The translations under genes were made by a program, and so were the position numbers. A stretch of 49,107 nt of DNA from a bacterium. Its GTDB lineage: Bacteria; Ratteibacteria; UBA8468; B48-G9; DSTR01. Each line of letters begins with the position of its first letter. The first letter of the stretch is position 1. The DNA is taken from assembly GCA_029551285.1 (NCBI GenBank), contig JAKPFT010000012.1:1-49107 (forward strand), read 5' to 3'. Shown here one piece after another: positions 16,166 through 24,387 of the stretch. Under the pieces are notes generated by a model. The model was not told where the DNA came from. It worked only from the letters and a program-made list of their open reading frames with translations, and searched no databases.

Positions 16166-16824
16166 ACCATGATTACAGCTCTAATCTTGACCGGCTCGGG
16201 CAAAGAGGTATAAGCTTCACCCGGGCCTATTCCACGTGTCCGGTGTGTGTGCCGGCCAGGTACACAATCCGCACCGGCTGCCAACCTCCGACCACCCGGT
16301 CTTTCTTCAACGGCCTGTGCCACCCAGTTAAAGGTCAAGGTTTGCGCATGACCGGCCTTTTTGGCCTGGCCACTCATGCGGCAGGGACACTGGATCCGAG
16401 AGACGGTATGGACATAATTTCCCTGGTTCAGGGCAAGTGTCCTGCTCGCACAGAAATCATTGGTTACTACGGAGAGCCAGGAACTTCCCGATTTAAGATT
16501 ATGGTTCGGGACCAGAGATGGAAGTACATCTTTATGGCTAACGGTGGACGGGAACAGTTATTTGATCTTGACCAGGATGCTGACGAGTTGACTGACATGG
16601 CGACGCTCGCGTCGGAAACTGCAGCTCTATTGCGCCAGCGGGCAATTTCTGCCTGTCAAACTTCTGGAGTTAGCGCTGCACTTGACGGCGACAGACTCCG
16701 GATTTTTCCCTTCCAGGAGTTTCCCAGGAAACGTATCTATCAGTTTGACCGCTGGTCCGGAGTGACCGGGTTCCCCCGCAGACCAAAGGATGCAGTTTTT
16801 CTACGAAGAGGCTCAAGCCAGTGA
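16166..16824 (+). pseudogene. Gutted sulfatase remnant (N-terminus and middle deleted)
   Basis: Reading in the frame of 16165 upward gives SNLDRLGQRGISFTRAYSTC followed by PVCVPARYTIRTGCQPPTTR, an unmistakable type I sulfatase N-terminal region with the CxPxR motif that is converted to formylglycine (CVPAR, 16246-16260). The usual start (metal-binding Asp-Asp strand, ~30 residues) is missing: homology begins right at the end of the UroD-like gene. After SFFNG the frame jumps to the C-terminal region (DGMDIISLVQG, WKYIFMANGGREQLFDLDQD, then YQFDRWSGVTGFPRRP), so about 250-300 central residues are gone. The remaining frame is open, so the deletion kept phase. A functional sulfatase is excluded. 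Intact relatives desulfate glycans. Confidence 0.85.
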
Positions 16825-16964
16825 CCTCGCCTGGAAGTTCAAGGTTATCCTTCTGGAGCGTGTTTCAAAAAAGTATTTGTCTTGAAGGACATTGACATGC
16901 AATTGTCGTTTAAAAGATAGAATGTCCTGCTTTTGATACGGTATTCCTAAATAAGTGCTCCCTG

Positions 16965-18947
16965 ATGGTATCTCCGAAATCACCCTATTTCCCTTCACCC
17001 AGCGGTACTCTCTGGGGTGTATATGACTTTCTGGAAAGGTTTGTCGGCATCAGATGGTACTACCCTGGCAGGCTGGGAACAGTGGTTCCGAAAAGAGAGA
17101 CGCTAATTATTCCGCCGGTGGCTTACCAGGACGCTCCTGTTTTTCGGAAAAGAGTTATCTACCGATTTCACGGTCAGCCGCCTGTTCCCGGTCAGGAAGG
17201 GCGTGACTACATCTACGCTCATTTTAGAATCGCTGATACTTCCGGAGTACCCACTCCCTGTCATACGCCGCACAACTGGGCAGCAGTCTACGGCCAGACC
17301 CACCCTGAATATTTCCAGATGGGTTCTGACGGCCGACGAATACCGCCGATGTGGTGTTATTCTGAGCCGGGTGTTTTGAAGCAATTTGTGGAAGACCTGG
17401 ACCATTTTTATCGGAGCGGTGGGACCTGGACTGAGCCCTGGGGGAGAGGAAGCCTGCCCACAGAAAAGTATATCCCTGTTTCTCCGGTGGACATGCCGGT
17501 GGAATGTCAGTGTCCCCGGTGTCAGGCGCTCGCCGACAAAGATTCCCGGCTGGGCTATGCTTCCCGGATACTGGGTGAGTTTCTTTACAAACTGTGCCTG
17601 GAAGTAAAGAAAAAATGGCCGGAAAAGACGGTCGTTTTCCTTCCTTATTCCAACTACACGGAACCGCCGGAAAACATTATTTTTCCGGATAATTTCGGTG
17701 TGGCTCTGTGCTGGATGAGAACAGTGGCTAATTTGAAAGAACCGGAAATATGGAAAAGGGAACTGGAAATTTTTGAAGGCTGGAAAAGGATTACCAGCCA
17801 GCCAATGTCCCACTGGATTTATACCTGCTGGCCAGCCAATGACACTAAGGCGCCCTTCCAATTTCCCCATGTGATGAAGAAGTTTTTCAGCCTGACCAGG
17901 GGAAGTATTGGTTTTTTCTGCGATGCCGGTGTGGACTGGCCACGGACGCACCTTACCCACTATCTGATGGCCAGACTGATGTGGAATCCTGATTTTGATG
18001 TGGACGCGGCCCTGAAAGAATATTACCGCCTGATGTACGGAAAAGCCAGCCGGACCATGGAGAAAATTTTCTCAATTCTGATTGATGGCTGGGAAAAGAG
18101 CCGGTGGAAACCACCCTTGCCCGATTATCATCAGGTCAGTCTTAGGATAGTTCATGAAGAAACCTGTCCGGAGTCAGCGGTCAGGGAACTGAAACAACTG
18201 GTGGAAAAAGCCCATGGTGAAGTACCAGCCGGGTCGCTGGAGGGTCAGAGGGTCAAATTTTTCCAGACGGCCCTGGAACCTTTTTTTGCAGAGTCGGCGG
18301 CTTTTCACCAGAAAAAACTGAGAAAGGCGCTAAATATCTTAAAGGTGGGCAGTATACCTTTGCTTGACGGGAAACTTGACGAAGATATCTGGACCCGGAC
18401 CGAGACAGGCAGTTTTGTTAGCCTGGACAAAGAAAATCCTGTCCCGCGTTTTCCGACCACGGTTAAAGGGGTATGGCTACCGGGGAAGGGCCTTGTTCTT
18501 GGATTTAGAATGGTTGAACCCGACCCGGCCGGAATAAGAATGAACTACCTGACTCATGATAGCCTGGTCTATCTGGATGATTGCGTTGAGATTTTTCTTG
18601 ACCCCCGGGCTGATGAGGGTCAGTTTTATCAGATTGCCACCAATGCCGCGGGGACTCTGTTTGACTGTTTCTATTACAGTCAGATGAAGGGATGGCATGC
18701 CCGCGGAGTTGTCTCTAAGAGTTTTATTGGAGAAGATTTCTGGTCGCTGGAAGTCTATATTCCCTTTGAATGCCTGGGTGTAAACGAGGTAAAACCGGGC
18801 AGTATCTGGCTGGGTAATTTCACGCGTTCCCGCCGGCGGGAGGGACCCGGTAACGAACTCTCCCGATTTTCCACTTCCTACGAGCCGGATCTTGTGAAAC
18901 TGAATCTGAAAACCCAGCACTTTGCTACGCTGAGATTTGTTGAGTGA
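16965..18947 (+). CDS. DUF4838 / GH67-N-like protein with C-terminal CBM9 domain, 5'-truncated
   Basis: 660 residues as read from ATG 16965. It opens directly at the end of an alpha-glucuronidase-N-like domain: SGTLWGVYDFLERFVGIRWY, PGRLGTVVP. Family members normally have a signal peptide and ~100-150 residues before this point; here the frame upstream is open only to 16914 and shows no such sequence. Residues ~90-400 are the DUF4838 TIM-barrel-like part (PVSPVDMPVECQCPRCQALA, ALCWMRTVANL). Residues ~455-655 are a CBM9-like module (LLDGKLDEDIWTRTETG, YLDDCVEIFLDPRADEGQFY, WSLEVYIPFECLG). Probably a decaying or already inactive exported glycan enzyme; it lies just after the sulfatase remnant. 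It overlaps a possible GTG start of the next gene. Confidence 0.75.
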   Translation: MVSPKSPYFPSPSGTLWGVYDFLERFVGIRWYYPGRLGTVVPKRETLIIPPVAYQDAPVFRKRVIYRFHGQPPVPGQEGRDYIYAHFRIADTSGVPTPCHTPHNWAAVYGQTHPEYFQMGSDGRRIPPMWCYSEPGVLKQFVEDLDHFYRSGGTWTEPWGRGSLPTEKYIPVSPVDMPVECQCPRCQALADKDSRLGYASRILGEFLYKLCLEVKKKWPEKTVVFLPYSNYTEPPENIIFPDNFGVALCWMRTVANLKEPEIWKRELEIFEGWKRITSQPMSHWIYTCWPANDTKAPFQFPHVMKKFFSLTRGSIGFFCDAGVDWPRTHLTHYLMARLMWNPDFDVDAALKEYYRLMYGKASRTMEKIFSILIDGWEKSRWKPPLPDYHQVSLRIVHEETCPESAVRELKQLVEKAHGEVPAGSLEGQRVKFFQTALEPFFAESAAFHQKKLRKALNILKVGSIPLLDGKLDEDIWTRTETGSFVSLDKENPVPRFPTTVKGVWLPGKGLVLGFRMVEPDPAGIRMNYLTHDSLVYLDDCVEIFLDPRADEGQFYQIATNAAGTLFDCFYYSQMKGWHARGVVSKSFIGEDFWSLEVYIPFECLGVNEVKPGSIWLGNFTRSRRREGPGNELSRFSTSYEPDLVKLNLKTQHFATLRFVE

Positions 18948-18955
18948 GGTGCTCT

Positions 18956-20104
18956 ATGGGAAAAATTAGATTTCTTATGCCGGTACTGATTCTTGTTTTC
19001 AGTTTATCGGGTCCATCTGTTTTGTGCGAAGATGGCCAGGTGCGGACTGCTGCGGATGTGATTGATGTTCGCACTTTCGGCGCAAAAGGTGATGGAGTGA
19101 GTGATGACACCGGGGCTTTGCAGAAGGCCATAGAAGAAGCGCTGAAGACGGTGGGAGGATTGAAACCGGATGTTAAGTACGAGTGGAAGGGAGACAGTTA
19201 CCCGGGTTATCCACCAGTTACAGTTTACCTTCCTCGCGGGACCTATCTAGTGAAGAAAACCATAAGGGTCGGCGTGGGCAGTTACAGCTGGAATAAGGCT
19301 ATCAGAATTATTGGAGAATTTTCCAGGATAAGGGCTGGTGGGAAGATGGACGTGGTTATTCACGTGGACACAGTGGCTCATATTACCCTGCAAGGTTTTT
19401 CCATAGATGGAGCCAGACTGGCCGGGCACGGGTTGACGGCTTTCAAAATCAGCGGGCGGGACGCCCTGGTGGAGAGAATTAATGTTGCTGGGGCGCTGTC
19501 CCACGGCATTGTCCTGGAGAAATGCCAGGGTTCTGTCTTCAGAAACTGTAGCGCCGATGGCAACGGGGGAGACGGCTGGCACATTATTGACTGTAACGCC
19601 GCATTATTTGACGGAGTTCGGGCCATGGGAAATCAGGGGAATGGTTACACCATTACCAGTAAGGATTTCTCAGCCGGTTGTATTCTGAGTAATCTCTGGT
19701 CTGAGGGCAACAAAGGCCACGGCGTAGAAATAACAGAAACTGTTTCCTCACAGGTTGTGATCAGAGACGGGTGGCTGGAGGGAAACGGAAAGGATGGCGT
19801 CAGGGTGGGCAGTGCCGGTGCCTATCTCACCGGTTTGAATATTGTCGGGGGCTACCGTGATGACTCCAGGGAAGGAATGCCCAGGCAAAGACAGGAATAC
19901 GCCCCCATCCGGCTGACAAAAACGGCGGCCGGCTGTTATGTAGTCGGCAATCAGATCAGGGGCGGAGGCCTCAGAGGCGGACGAATTTACGTGGAAGGTA
20001 ATCCAGAACAGCACTACTTCACAGGCAATTTCAGGCTTTTTCGGGCAAGAACTGTGGTCCCGGCTGAGATTGATACCGGTGAGACTGAATCCGTTAAGAA
20101 TTAA
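18956..20104 (+). CDS. Exported pectate-lyase-superfamily beta-helix protein
   Basis: About 382 residues from ATG 18956, preferred over GTG 18944 because GAGGTG lies just upstream and the signal peptide then starts cleanly (MGKIRFLMPVLILVFSLSGPSVLC). Mature residues ~35-100 carry the Pectate_lyase_3 opening DVRTFGAKGDGVSDDTGALQ with VTVYLPRGTYLVKKTIRV. The rest is repeated beta-helix turns (SHGIVLEKCQGSVFRNCSAD, GDGWHIIDCNAALFDGVRAM). Related proteins bind or cleave pectin-like or host polysaccharides; no specific catalytic triad is assignable. The Cys near the end of the signal (VLCEDG) could be a lipobox-like cleavage point, but the -3 residue is unusual. It follows the truncated DUF4838 gene. 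Confidence 0.8.
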   Translation: MGKIRFLMPVLILVFSLSGPSVLCEDGQVRTAADVIDVRTFGAKGDGVSDDTGALQKAIEEALKTVGGLKPDVKYEWKGDSYPGYPPVTVYLPRGTYLVKKTIRVGVGSYSWNKAIRIIGEFSRIRAGGKMDVVIHVDTVAHITLQGFSIDGARLAGHGLTAFKISGRDALVERINVAGALSHGIVLEKCQGSVFRNCSADGNGGDGWHIIDCNAALFDGVRAMGNQGNGYTITSKDFSAGCILSNLWSEGNKGHGVEITETVSSQVVIRDGWLEGNGKDGVRVGSAGAYLTGLNIVGGYRDDSREGMPRQRQEYAPIRLTKTAAGCYVVGNQIRGGGLRGGRIYVEGNPEQHYFTGNFRLFRARTVVPAEIDTGETESVKN

Positions 20105-20293
20105 CTCCGGCGCCCGGTTCAGAAGATGTTCTTCCTCTGTGTTTTTCGCAACGGTATTTCACCCCGCGGCTAACTGTCTGGAAGAGAAAATCCCCTATTC
20201 TTAAGAGACAGAGCGAATTCGGCTGGCCGGGAAGGGCAGGCTGAGGTACAATAAAGCAGGACTCTGACTGATAAAGTCCATCAAGGAGGAAGC

Positions 20294-21328
20294 ATGCCCG
20301 GCGATTTCCGATTTTCTTTTGGCCCGTGGAACATTCATGAAGGCGCGGACCCATTTGGACCGCCAGTGCGACGGCCGGTGGAGTTTGGCAGGAAGCTGAA
20401 GGAATACCGAAGGCTTGGCTTTGGAGCGGTGCAGTTTCACGACGATGACGCAGTGCCCGGCCTCAATGAGCTGACAGCCAGTCAGATTGAGCAACAGGCC
20501 AGGAAGGTAGCCCATCTTCTTCAGGAAGAAGGTCTGGTGGCTGAATTTGTTGCTCCCCGGTTGTGGGAAGACCCCCGGACGATTGATGGGGCCTATACAG
20601 CTAATGATGAACGATGCCGGCAGTATGCCCGGGAGCGCAGCCGCAAAGCCATAGACATTGCCAGGGCACTTGGAACCAGGCTCATTGTTCTGTGGCTGGC
20701 CCGGGAAGGGACCTATATCCGGGAAGCCAAGGATACTAAAATGGCTGTGGATAGACTGGTGGAGGCGATTGATGACCAGTTAAAGTATGACAGCAGCATC
20801 AAAATTGCCATTGAGCCCAAACCGAACGAGCCGGTGGACCAGGCTTTTATTCCCACGGCTGGTCATGCTCTGGCCCTGGCTTCCCGGTGTCTGGACCCGG
20901 CGCGGGTTGGTGTCAACATTGAAAGCGCCCATGTTATTCTGGCCGGTCTTGACCCCTCGGATGAGATGGGCTTTGCGCTCTCTTTTGGCAAACTGTTTTC
21001 CGTGCATCTTAACGACCAGAACGGCCTGAAATTTGACGAGGACAAGAGTTTTGGTTCGGTGGACTTAAGACGGGCTTTCAACCAGGTAAGGGTGCTGGAC
21101 CGGTATGGCTACGGTAAGGGCGGAGAGTGGGTCGGACTGGATGTAAAGGCCATGCGAACCCAGCCTGAGGATAAGGCCACCAAACACCTGCGCAACAGTC
21201 GGGCTATGTTCCTGAGGCTATTGGAGATTTCCCGCAATCTGGATGAAGAGACGATTGCCAGGCTGACCAGGGAACGGGATTATGAAGAGTTAGAAGCCTA
21301 TATTCTTGGCCGTCTGACCGGCCGATAA
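20294..21328 (+). CDS. Xylose-isomerase-like enzyme with one changed metal ligand
   Basis: 344 residues, clearly in the class I (Streptomyces-type) xylose isomerase family. Opening FRFSFGPWNIHEGADPFG; catalytic H49 in QFHDDD; EPKPNEP gives E174 and K176; E210 and H213 in NIESAH; D248 and D250 in KFDED; D283 in GLDVKAMRT. Most are offset by exactly -7 from Streptomyces E181, K183, E217, H220, D255 and D257. The D245 equivalent is His238 (SVHLNDQ), so one bridging metal ligand differs. True xylose isomerases convert xylose to xylulose; here the altered site suggests another aldose/ketose. It has a very good AAGGAGG site and lies between the pectate-lyase-like gene and the convergent CBM9-like gene (9-bp gap). 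Confidence 0.85.
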   Translation: MPGDFRFSFGPWNIHEGADPFGPPVRRPVEFGRKLKEYRRLGFGAVQFHDDDAVPGLNELTASQIEQQARKVAHLLQEEGLVAEFVAPRLWEDPRTIDGAYTANDERCRQYARERSRKAIDIARALGTRLIVLWLAREGTYIREAKDTKMAVDRLVEAIDDQLKYDSSIKIAIEPKPNEPVDQAFIPTAGHALALASRCLDPARVGVNIESAHVILAGLDPSDEMGFALSFGKLFSVHLNDQNGLKFDEDKSFGSVDLRRAFNQVRVLDRYGYGKGGEWVGLDVKAMRTQPEDKATKHLRNSRAMFLRLLEISRNLDEETIARLTRERDYEELEAYILGRLTGR

Positions 21329-21337
21329 CCGCAACTC

Positions 21338-21988
21338 TCACCGGAAAATCAGCCGGTGGTAGTCTTCGTACCGGTGAAAATCTAATTTCTGAAAACAGGC
21401 GGTGGAAGAAAGCTCCGGCTCCTTCCCTGTGGAAGAATAATTATACCGGCAGATAGCAAATTGCCAGACAGTTCCAGGCCGGGGCGGCTGGCTCAGGTCA
21501 AAAGCGGGCCAGGGAATAAGAATTTCTGCGGCCCAGCCATCCTCAAAGATAACCGTACGGTACCAACTGTGGCTCTCAAAAGCAATAACTTCTTCCCAGG
21601 GAATTTCTTTGCTTCTGAATTTTTCCCGGGAGGGGAAACGAAGGTCCATGATGTAGCCGTTGGGAGAAAGGTGGATTTCGTAGTAAACGCTCTGGTCCTG
21701 GCCGGGTTTGACAAAGAATTCCACAGTGTCGCCCAGGGTCCAGAGCAACTGATTGTTTTCGGTGGCTCTGGTGACGATGTCGCTATCCTTTAGCACCGCA
21801 GCAAATCTAAGGCCCGTTTCATCGTAGCCAGCCCAGGCTTTTCCGGGTTCCTCAGGATAAGGCCGGCTGGCATCCCAGTGACGCACCAGGGGCAACTCTG
21901 TTTCTGCAGTAAAAGGCACTGGCGGCTGCTCGGTAAAGTCCTTAACCTGCCCGCTTATTTTCTGACAGAAAACGTCACGTTTTTCCAT
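21338..21988 (-). CDS. Stand-alone CBM9-like (DOMON-type) sugar-binding protein
   Basis: 216 residues from ATG 21988, which has AAAGGA six bases upstream; TTG 22003 is a poorer choice. The whole protein resembles a family 9 carbohydrate-binding module: PLVRHWDASRPYPEEPGKAW, AGYDETGLRFAAVLKDSDI, TLGDTVEFFVKPGQDQSVYY, EIHLSPNGYIMDLRFPSR, and GWAAEILIPWPAFDL with an ending typical of the fold. There is no signal peptide and no catalytic domain, so it presumably binds sugar in the cytoplasm or has a signal I cannot see. It is convergent with the xylose-isomerase-like gene and 30 bp after lepB's end-to-start gap on the minus strand, so it may be read with lepB. Confidence 0.75.
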   Translation of the reverse strand: MEKRDVFCQKISGQVKDFTEQPPVPFTAETELPLVRHWDASRPYPEEPGKAWAGYDETGLRFAAVLKDSDIVTRATENNQLLWTLGDTVEFFVKPGQDQSVYYEIHLSPNGYIMDLRFPSREKFRSKEIPWEEVIAFESHSWYRTVIFEDGWAAEILIPWPAFDLSQPPRPGTVWQFAICRYNYSSTGKEPELSSTACFQKLDFHRYEDYHRLIFR

Positions 21989-22018
21989 CCTGGTTCCTTT
22001 CAATGTTTGCTGTCGCGG

Positions 22019-22516
22019 TCATGGCTGAAGAAAAAAACCCAGTTTTTTAATGGGCCAGTACCGGCAAAAAACACGGCCCAGAATGAGTTGCTTCTCCACC
22101 GGCCCCCAGATACTGCTGTCTTCGCTGTTGTTTCGGTTATCCCCCAGAAGCATGTAGGCGTTGTCAGGAATTTTTATTCGGGCAAAATCGTATCGGGCTG
22201 GCTCAGCAATGTAGGGTTCGTCAAGTTTTTCGTTGTTGATGTAAACGGCGCCCTGGCGAACTTCAAATTTTTCACCCGGCAGGCCGATGACCCGTTTGGT
22301 AAGGATGTCATTGCTGCCTTTGGGGTCAAGGAGAACCACAATCATCCCCCGGAGAATCCGGTCAAGCTTAACCGTGGCTACCCGGTCGTTAAGTTGTAGG
22401 GCCGGTTCCATGGAAGAGGAGGTAATTCTGTAGAACCGTACCTGTTTCAGACCGAAGATGTAGCCGAGCAAAAAAACAAACCCTATGAGAATTATCTGCT
22501 TGATGAATCTGAACAT
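22019..22516 (-). CDS. lepB: Signal peptidase I
   Basis: 165 residues, the short S26A type. One N-terminal transmembrane helix (IKQIILIGFVFLLGYIFG), then the catalytic Ser in SSSMEPAL (about residue 35) and the general-base Lys in TKRVIGLPGE (about 73). The conserved box MLLGDNRNNSEDSSIWGPV follows. It removes signal peptides from exported preproteins at the outer face of the inner membrane. Divergent from dnaG across 124 bp; a possible TATAAT on this strand is at 22564-22569. The CBM9-like gene lies 30 bp downstream on the same strand. Confidence 0.95.
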   Translation of the reverse strand: MFRFIKQIILIGFVFLLGYIFGLKQVRFYRITSSSMEPALQLNDRVATVKLDRILRGMIVVLLDPKGSNDILTKRVIGLPGEKFEVRQGAVYINNEKLDEPYIAEPARYDFARIKIPDNAYMLLGDNRNNSEDSSIWGPVEKQLILGRVFCRYWPIKKLGFFLQP

Positions 22517-22578
22517 GTTTGCCTTTTTCAGAATTCTTTTCCCGCGGAAGTGACAGATGCTCTATTATACCCGAAACC

Positions 22579-22608
22579 TTGACAGGCAGAAAACTTTGTC
22601 GGTATAAC
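22579..22608 (+). promoter_or_regulatory. Strong sigma-70-type promoter of the dnaG-rpoD operon
   Basis: A perfect -35 TTGACA (22579-22584) and a -10 TATAAC (22603-22608) are 18 bp apart and 32 bp before the dnaG ATG. This is the best consensus pair seen in the window. Confidence 0.7.
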
Positions 22609-22640
22609 TGGATAACACACTTAAAAGGACCAAGGTAGCA

Positions 22641-24383
22641 ATGGCTGATGCTGGCAGTTCCAATCAGGTGGAAGAGGTTCTGGCGAAGGTTGACCTGGCG
22701 GAAATAGTCGGTGAATACGTCAGTCTGAAGAAGAGCGGTCGTTCCCTCAAGGGGCTGTGTCCATTCCACGAGGAGAAGACGCCGTCTTTCTTTGTCAGCC
22801 CGGAGAAACAGGTTTTCTACTGTTTCGGGTGTGGCGCCGGTGGCAATGCGATTACCTTTGTAAAGAATATAGAGAAGGTATCCTTCGGGGAGGCTCTGGA
22901 GCAGGTCGCACGGCGGGCTGGCATAACTCTTACTTCGGCTAACGCCGAAGGAAACAGGGAAAAACAGCAGATATACCAGGCTAATCGCTGGGCGGCCGGG
23001 GTTTACCAGAAGGTACTTTTCCTGCCTGAAGGCAAGGTGGGACTTAATTATCTTTCCAGCCGGGGGCTGGGAGAAGAAGAGATTAAACGTTACGGACTGG
23101 GCTATGCCCCGGCACAGCCAGATTTTTTACTGAGCCGGATGAAGCAGGAAGGGCTGAACCCGACGGTGTTGAAAAAAGCGGGCCTGATTGATTCTTCAGG
23201 TACCAGGGATATTTTCCGACGCCGGGTTCTCTTTACCATCTATGACATCAGGGGAGAAATTTTAGGCTTTGGTGGCCGGGCCGTTGAGGAACACCAGGAG
23301 CCCAAGTACCTCAATACCGGAGAAACACCTGTTTTCAGCAAGGGCCGGGTTCTTTACGGACTCAACTGGGCCAGGGAGGGTATCAGGGAGGCCGGGTATG
23401 CCTTAATGGTGGAAGGTTATTTTGATGTTCTACGTCTGCACCAGCACGGCTTTCGTAACGCGGTCGCACCTTTAGGTACAGCGCTCACCGATGGTCACCT
23501 GCGTCTTTTGAGGAGATTTACGGAGCGGCTGCTCTTGCTGTTTGATGCTGACGAAGCAGGAACCCGGGCTGCTCTGAGACACTTAGAGTTGATTTTAAGG
23601 AATGGTTTTGAGGTTAAAGTTGGCGCGTTGCCAGGCGGGTTTGACCCGGATAAGTTTATTGAAGATTACGGAAAGGAGGCCTTCCGAAAGTTTATGCTTG
23701 GTGCTCAGGATTTCCTGGAATTTGGGCTGGCTGTATTGAGCAGGATGCATGATGGTGCCACACCCCGGGGAAAGTCCACGCTCGCCAGGGAATTGACTTT
23801 CCTGATTGGTTGTCTGCCTGACGAAATTGAACAGACAGAGCACCTGAAACGTCTGGGTGAGCGGCTGGAGATACCGGTACCGGTTCTGCAGCGTCTCTTG
23901 CGGGCCAGGCCGGAGGAAACAACCGTGGTTTCTCCAGGGAAAGTGGCGGGAGTGAAAAAGCGACGGCATGAACTGGCCGAGAGAGAGTTGATGCAGGTGG
24001 TTTTGGCTGACCCATCTTACTGGGAACGGCTGGCGAGGGAAAAGGGAAAACTAACGGAACGGATGGAGCAGATACTCAGCCTGGAGGATGCTCTCAGTCA
24101 GGAAAAATTGCCGGTGAATGCGGCCACACTGATGTCCAGGGCGACTGACGAGAAACTGCAAACCTGGCTGGCTGAGGTGGCCATGTCTGCCGGGGAGATG
24201 CTTGGCCAGGAGAAGAAAGAGAAGGTTTTTACCGACTGTGTCCAGTGTTTAATCAAGCATGAGCATGCCCGGAAGGCCAGGGAGAAACTGGAAGTTATCA
24301 AGGCAAAGTCTTCCGGCGGAGAAATTGATCGGCAAGACCTGATTGATGTGCAGAATCACTTAATCACCATGAAAAAGGGGTAA
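22641..24383 (+). CDS. dnaG: DNA primase
   Basis: 580 residues, standard DnaG. The N-terminal CHC2 zinc-binding domain reads LCPFHEEKTPSFFVSPEKQ and FYCFGCGAGGNA. The central catalytic core contains FRRRVLFTIYDIRGEILGFG and the TOPRIM motifs VEGYFDVL and LLLFDADEAGTRAA. The C-terminal ~170 residues should contain the helicase-binding part. It synthesises RNA primers at the replication fork. It forms a macromolecular-synthesis operon with rpoD 4 bp downstream; rpsU, often first in such operons, is absent here. Good consensus promoter upstream. Confidence 0.97.
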   Translation: MADAGSSNQVEEVLAKVDLAEIVGEYVSLKKSGRSLKGLCPFHEEKTPSFFVSPEKQVFYCFGCGAGGNAITFVKNIEKVSFGEALEQVARRAGITLTSANAEGNREKQQIYQANRWAAGVYQKVLFLPEGKVGLNYLSSRGLGEEEIKRYGLGYAPAQPDFLLSRMKQEGLNPTVLKKAGLIDSSGTRDIFRRRVLFTIYDIRGEILGFGGRAVEEHQEPKYLNTGETPVFSKGRVLYGLNWAREGIREAGYALMVEGYFDVLRLHQHGFRNAVAPLGTALTDGHLRLLRRFTERLLLLFDADEAGTRAALRHLELILRNGFEVKVGALPGGFDPDKFIEDYGKEAFRKFMLGAQDFLEFGLAVLSRMHDGATPRGKSTLARELTFLIGCLPDEIEQTEHLKRLGERLEIPVPVLQRLLRARPEETTVVSPGKVAGVKKRRHELAERELMQVVLADPSYWERLAREKGKLTERMEQILSLEDALSQEKLPVNAATLMSRATDEKLQTWLAEVAMSAGEMLGQEKKEKVFTDCVQCLIKHEHARKAREKLEVIKAKSSGGEIDRQDLIDVQNHLITMKKG

Positions 24384-24387
24384 GTCA

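Noticed and set aside
16243..16824. A functional small sulfatase
   Set aside because: It lacks the N-terminal metal-binding strand and roughly 250-300 central residues needed for the active site.
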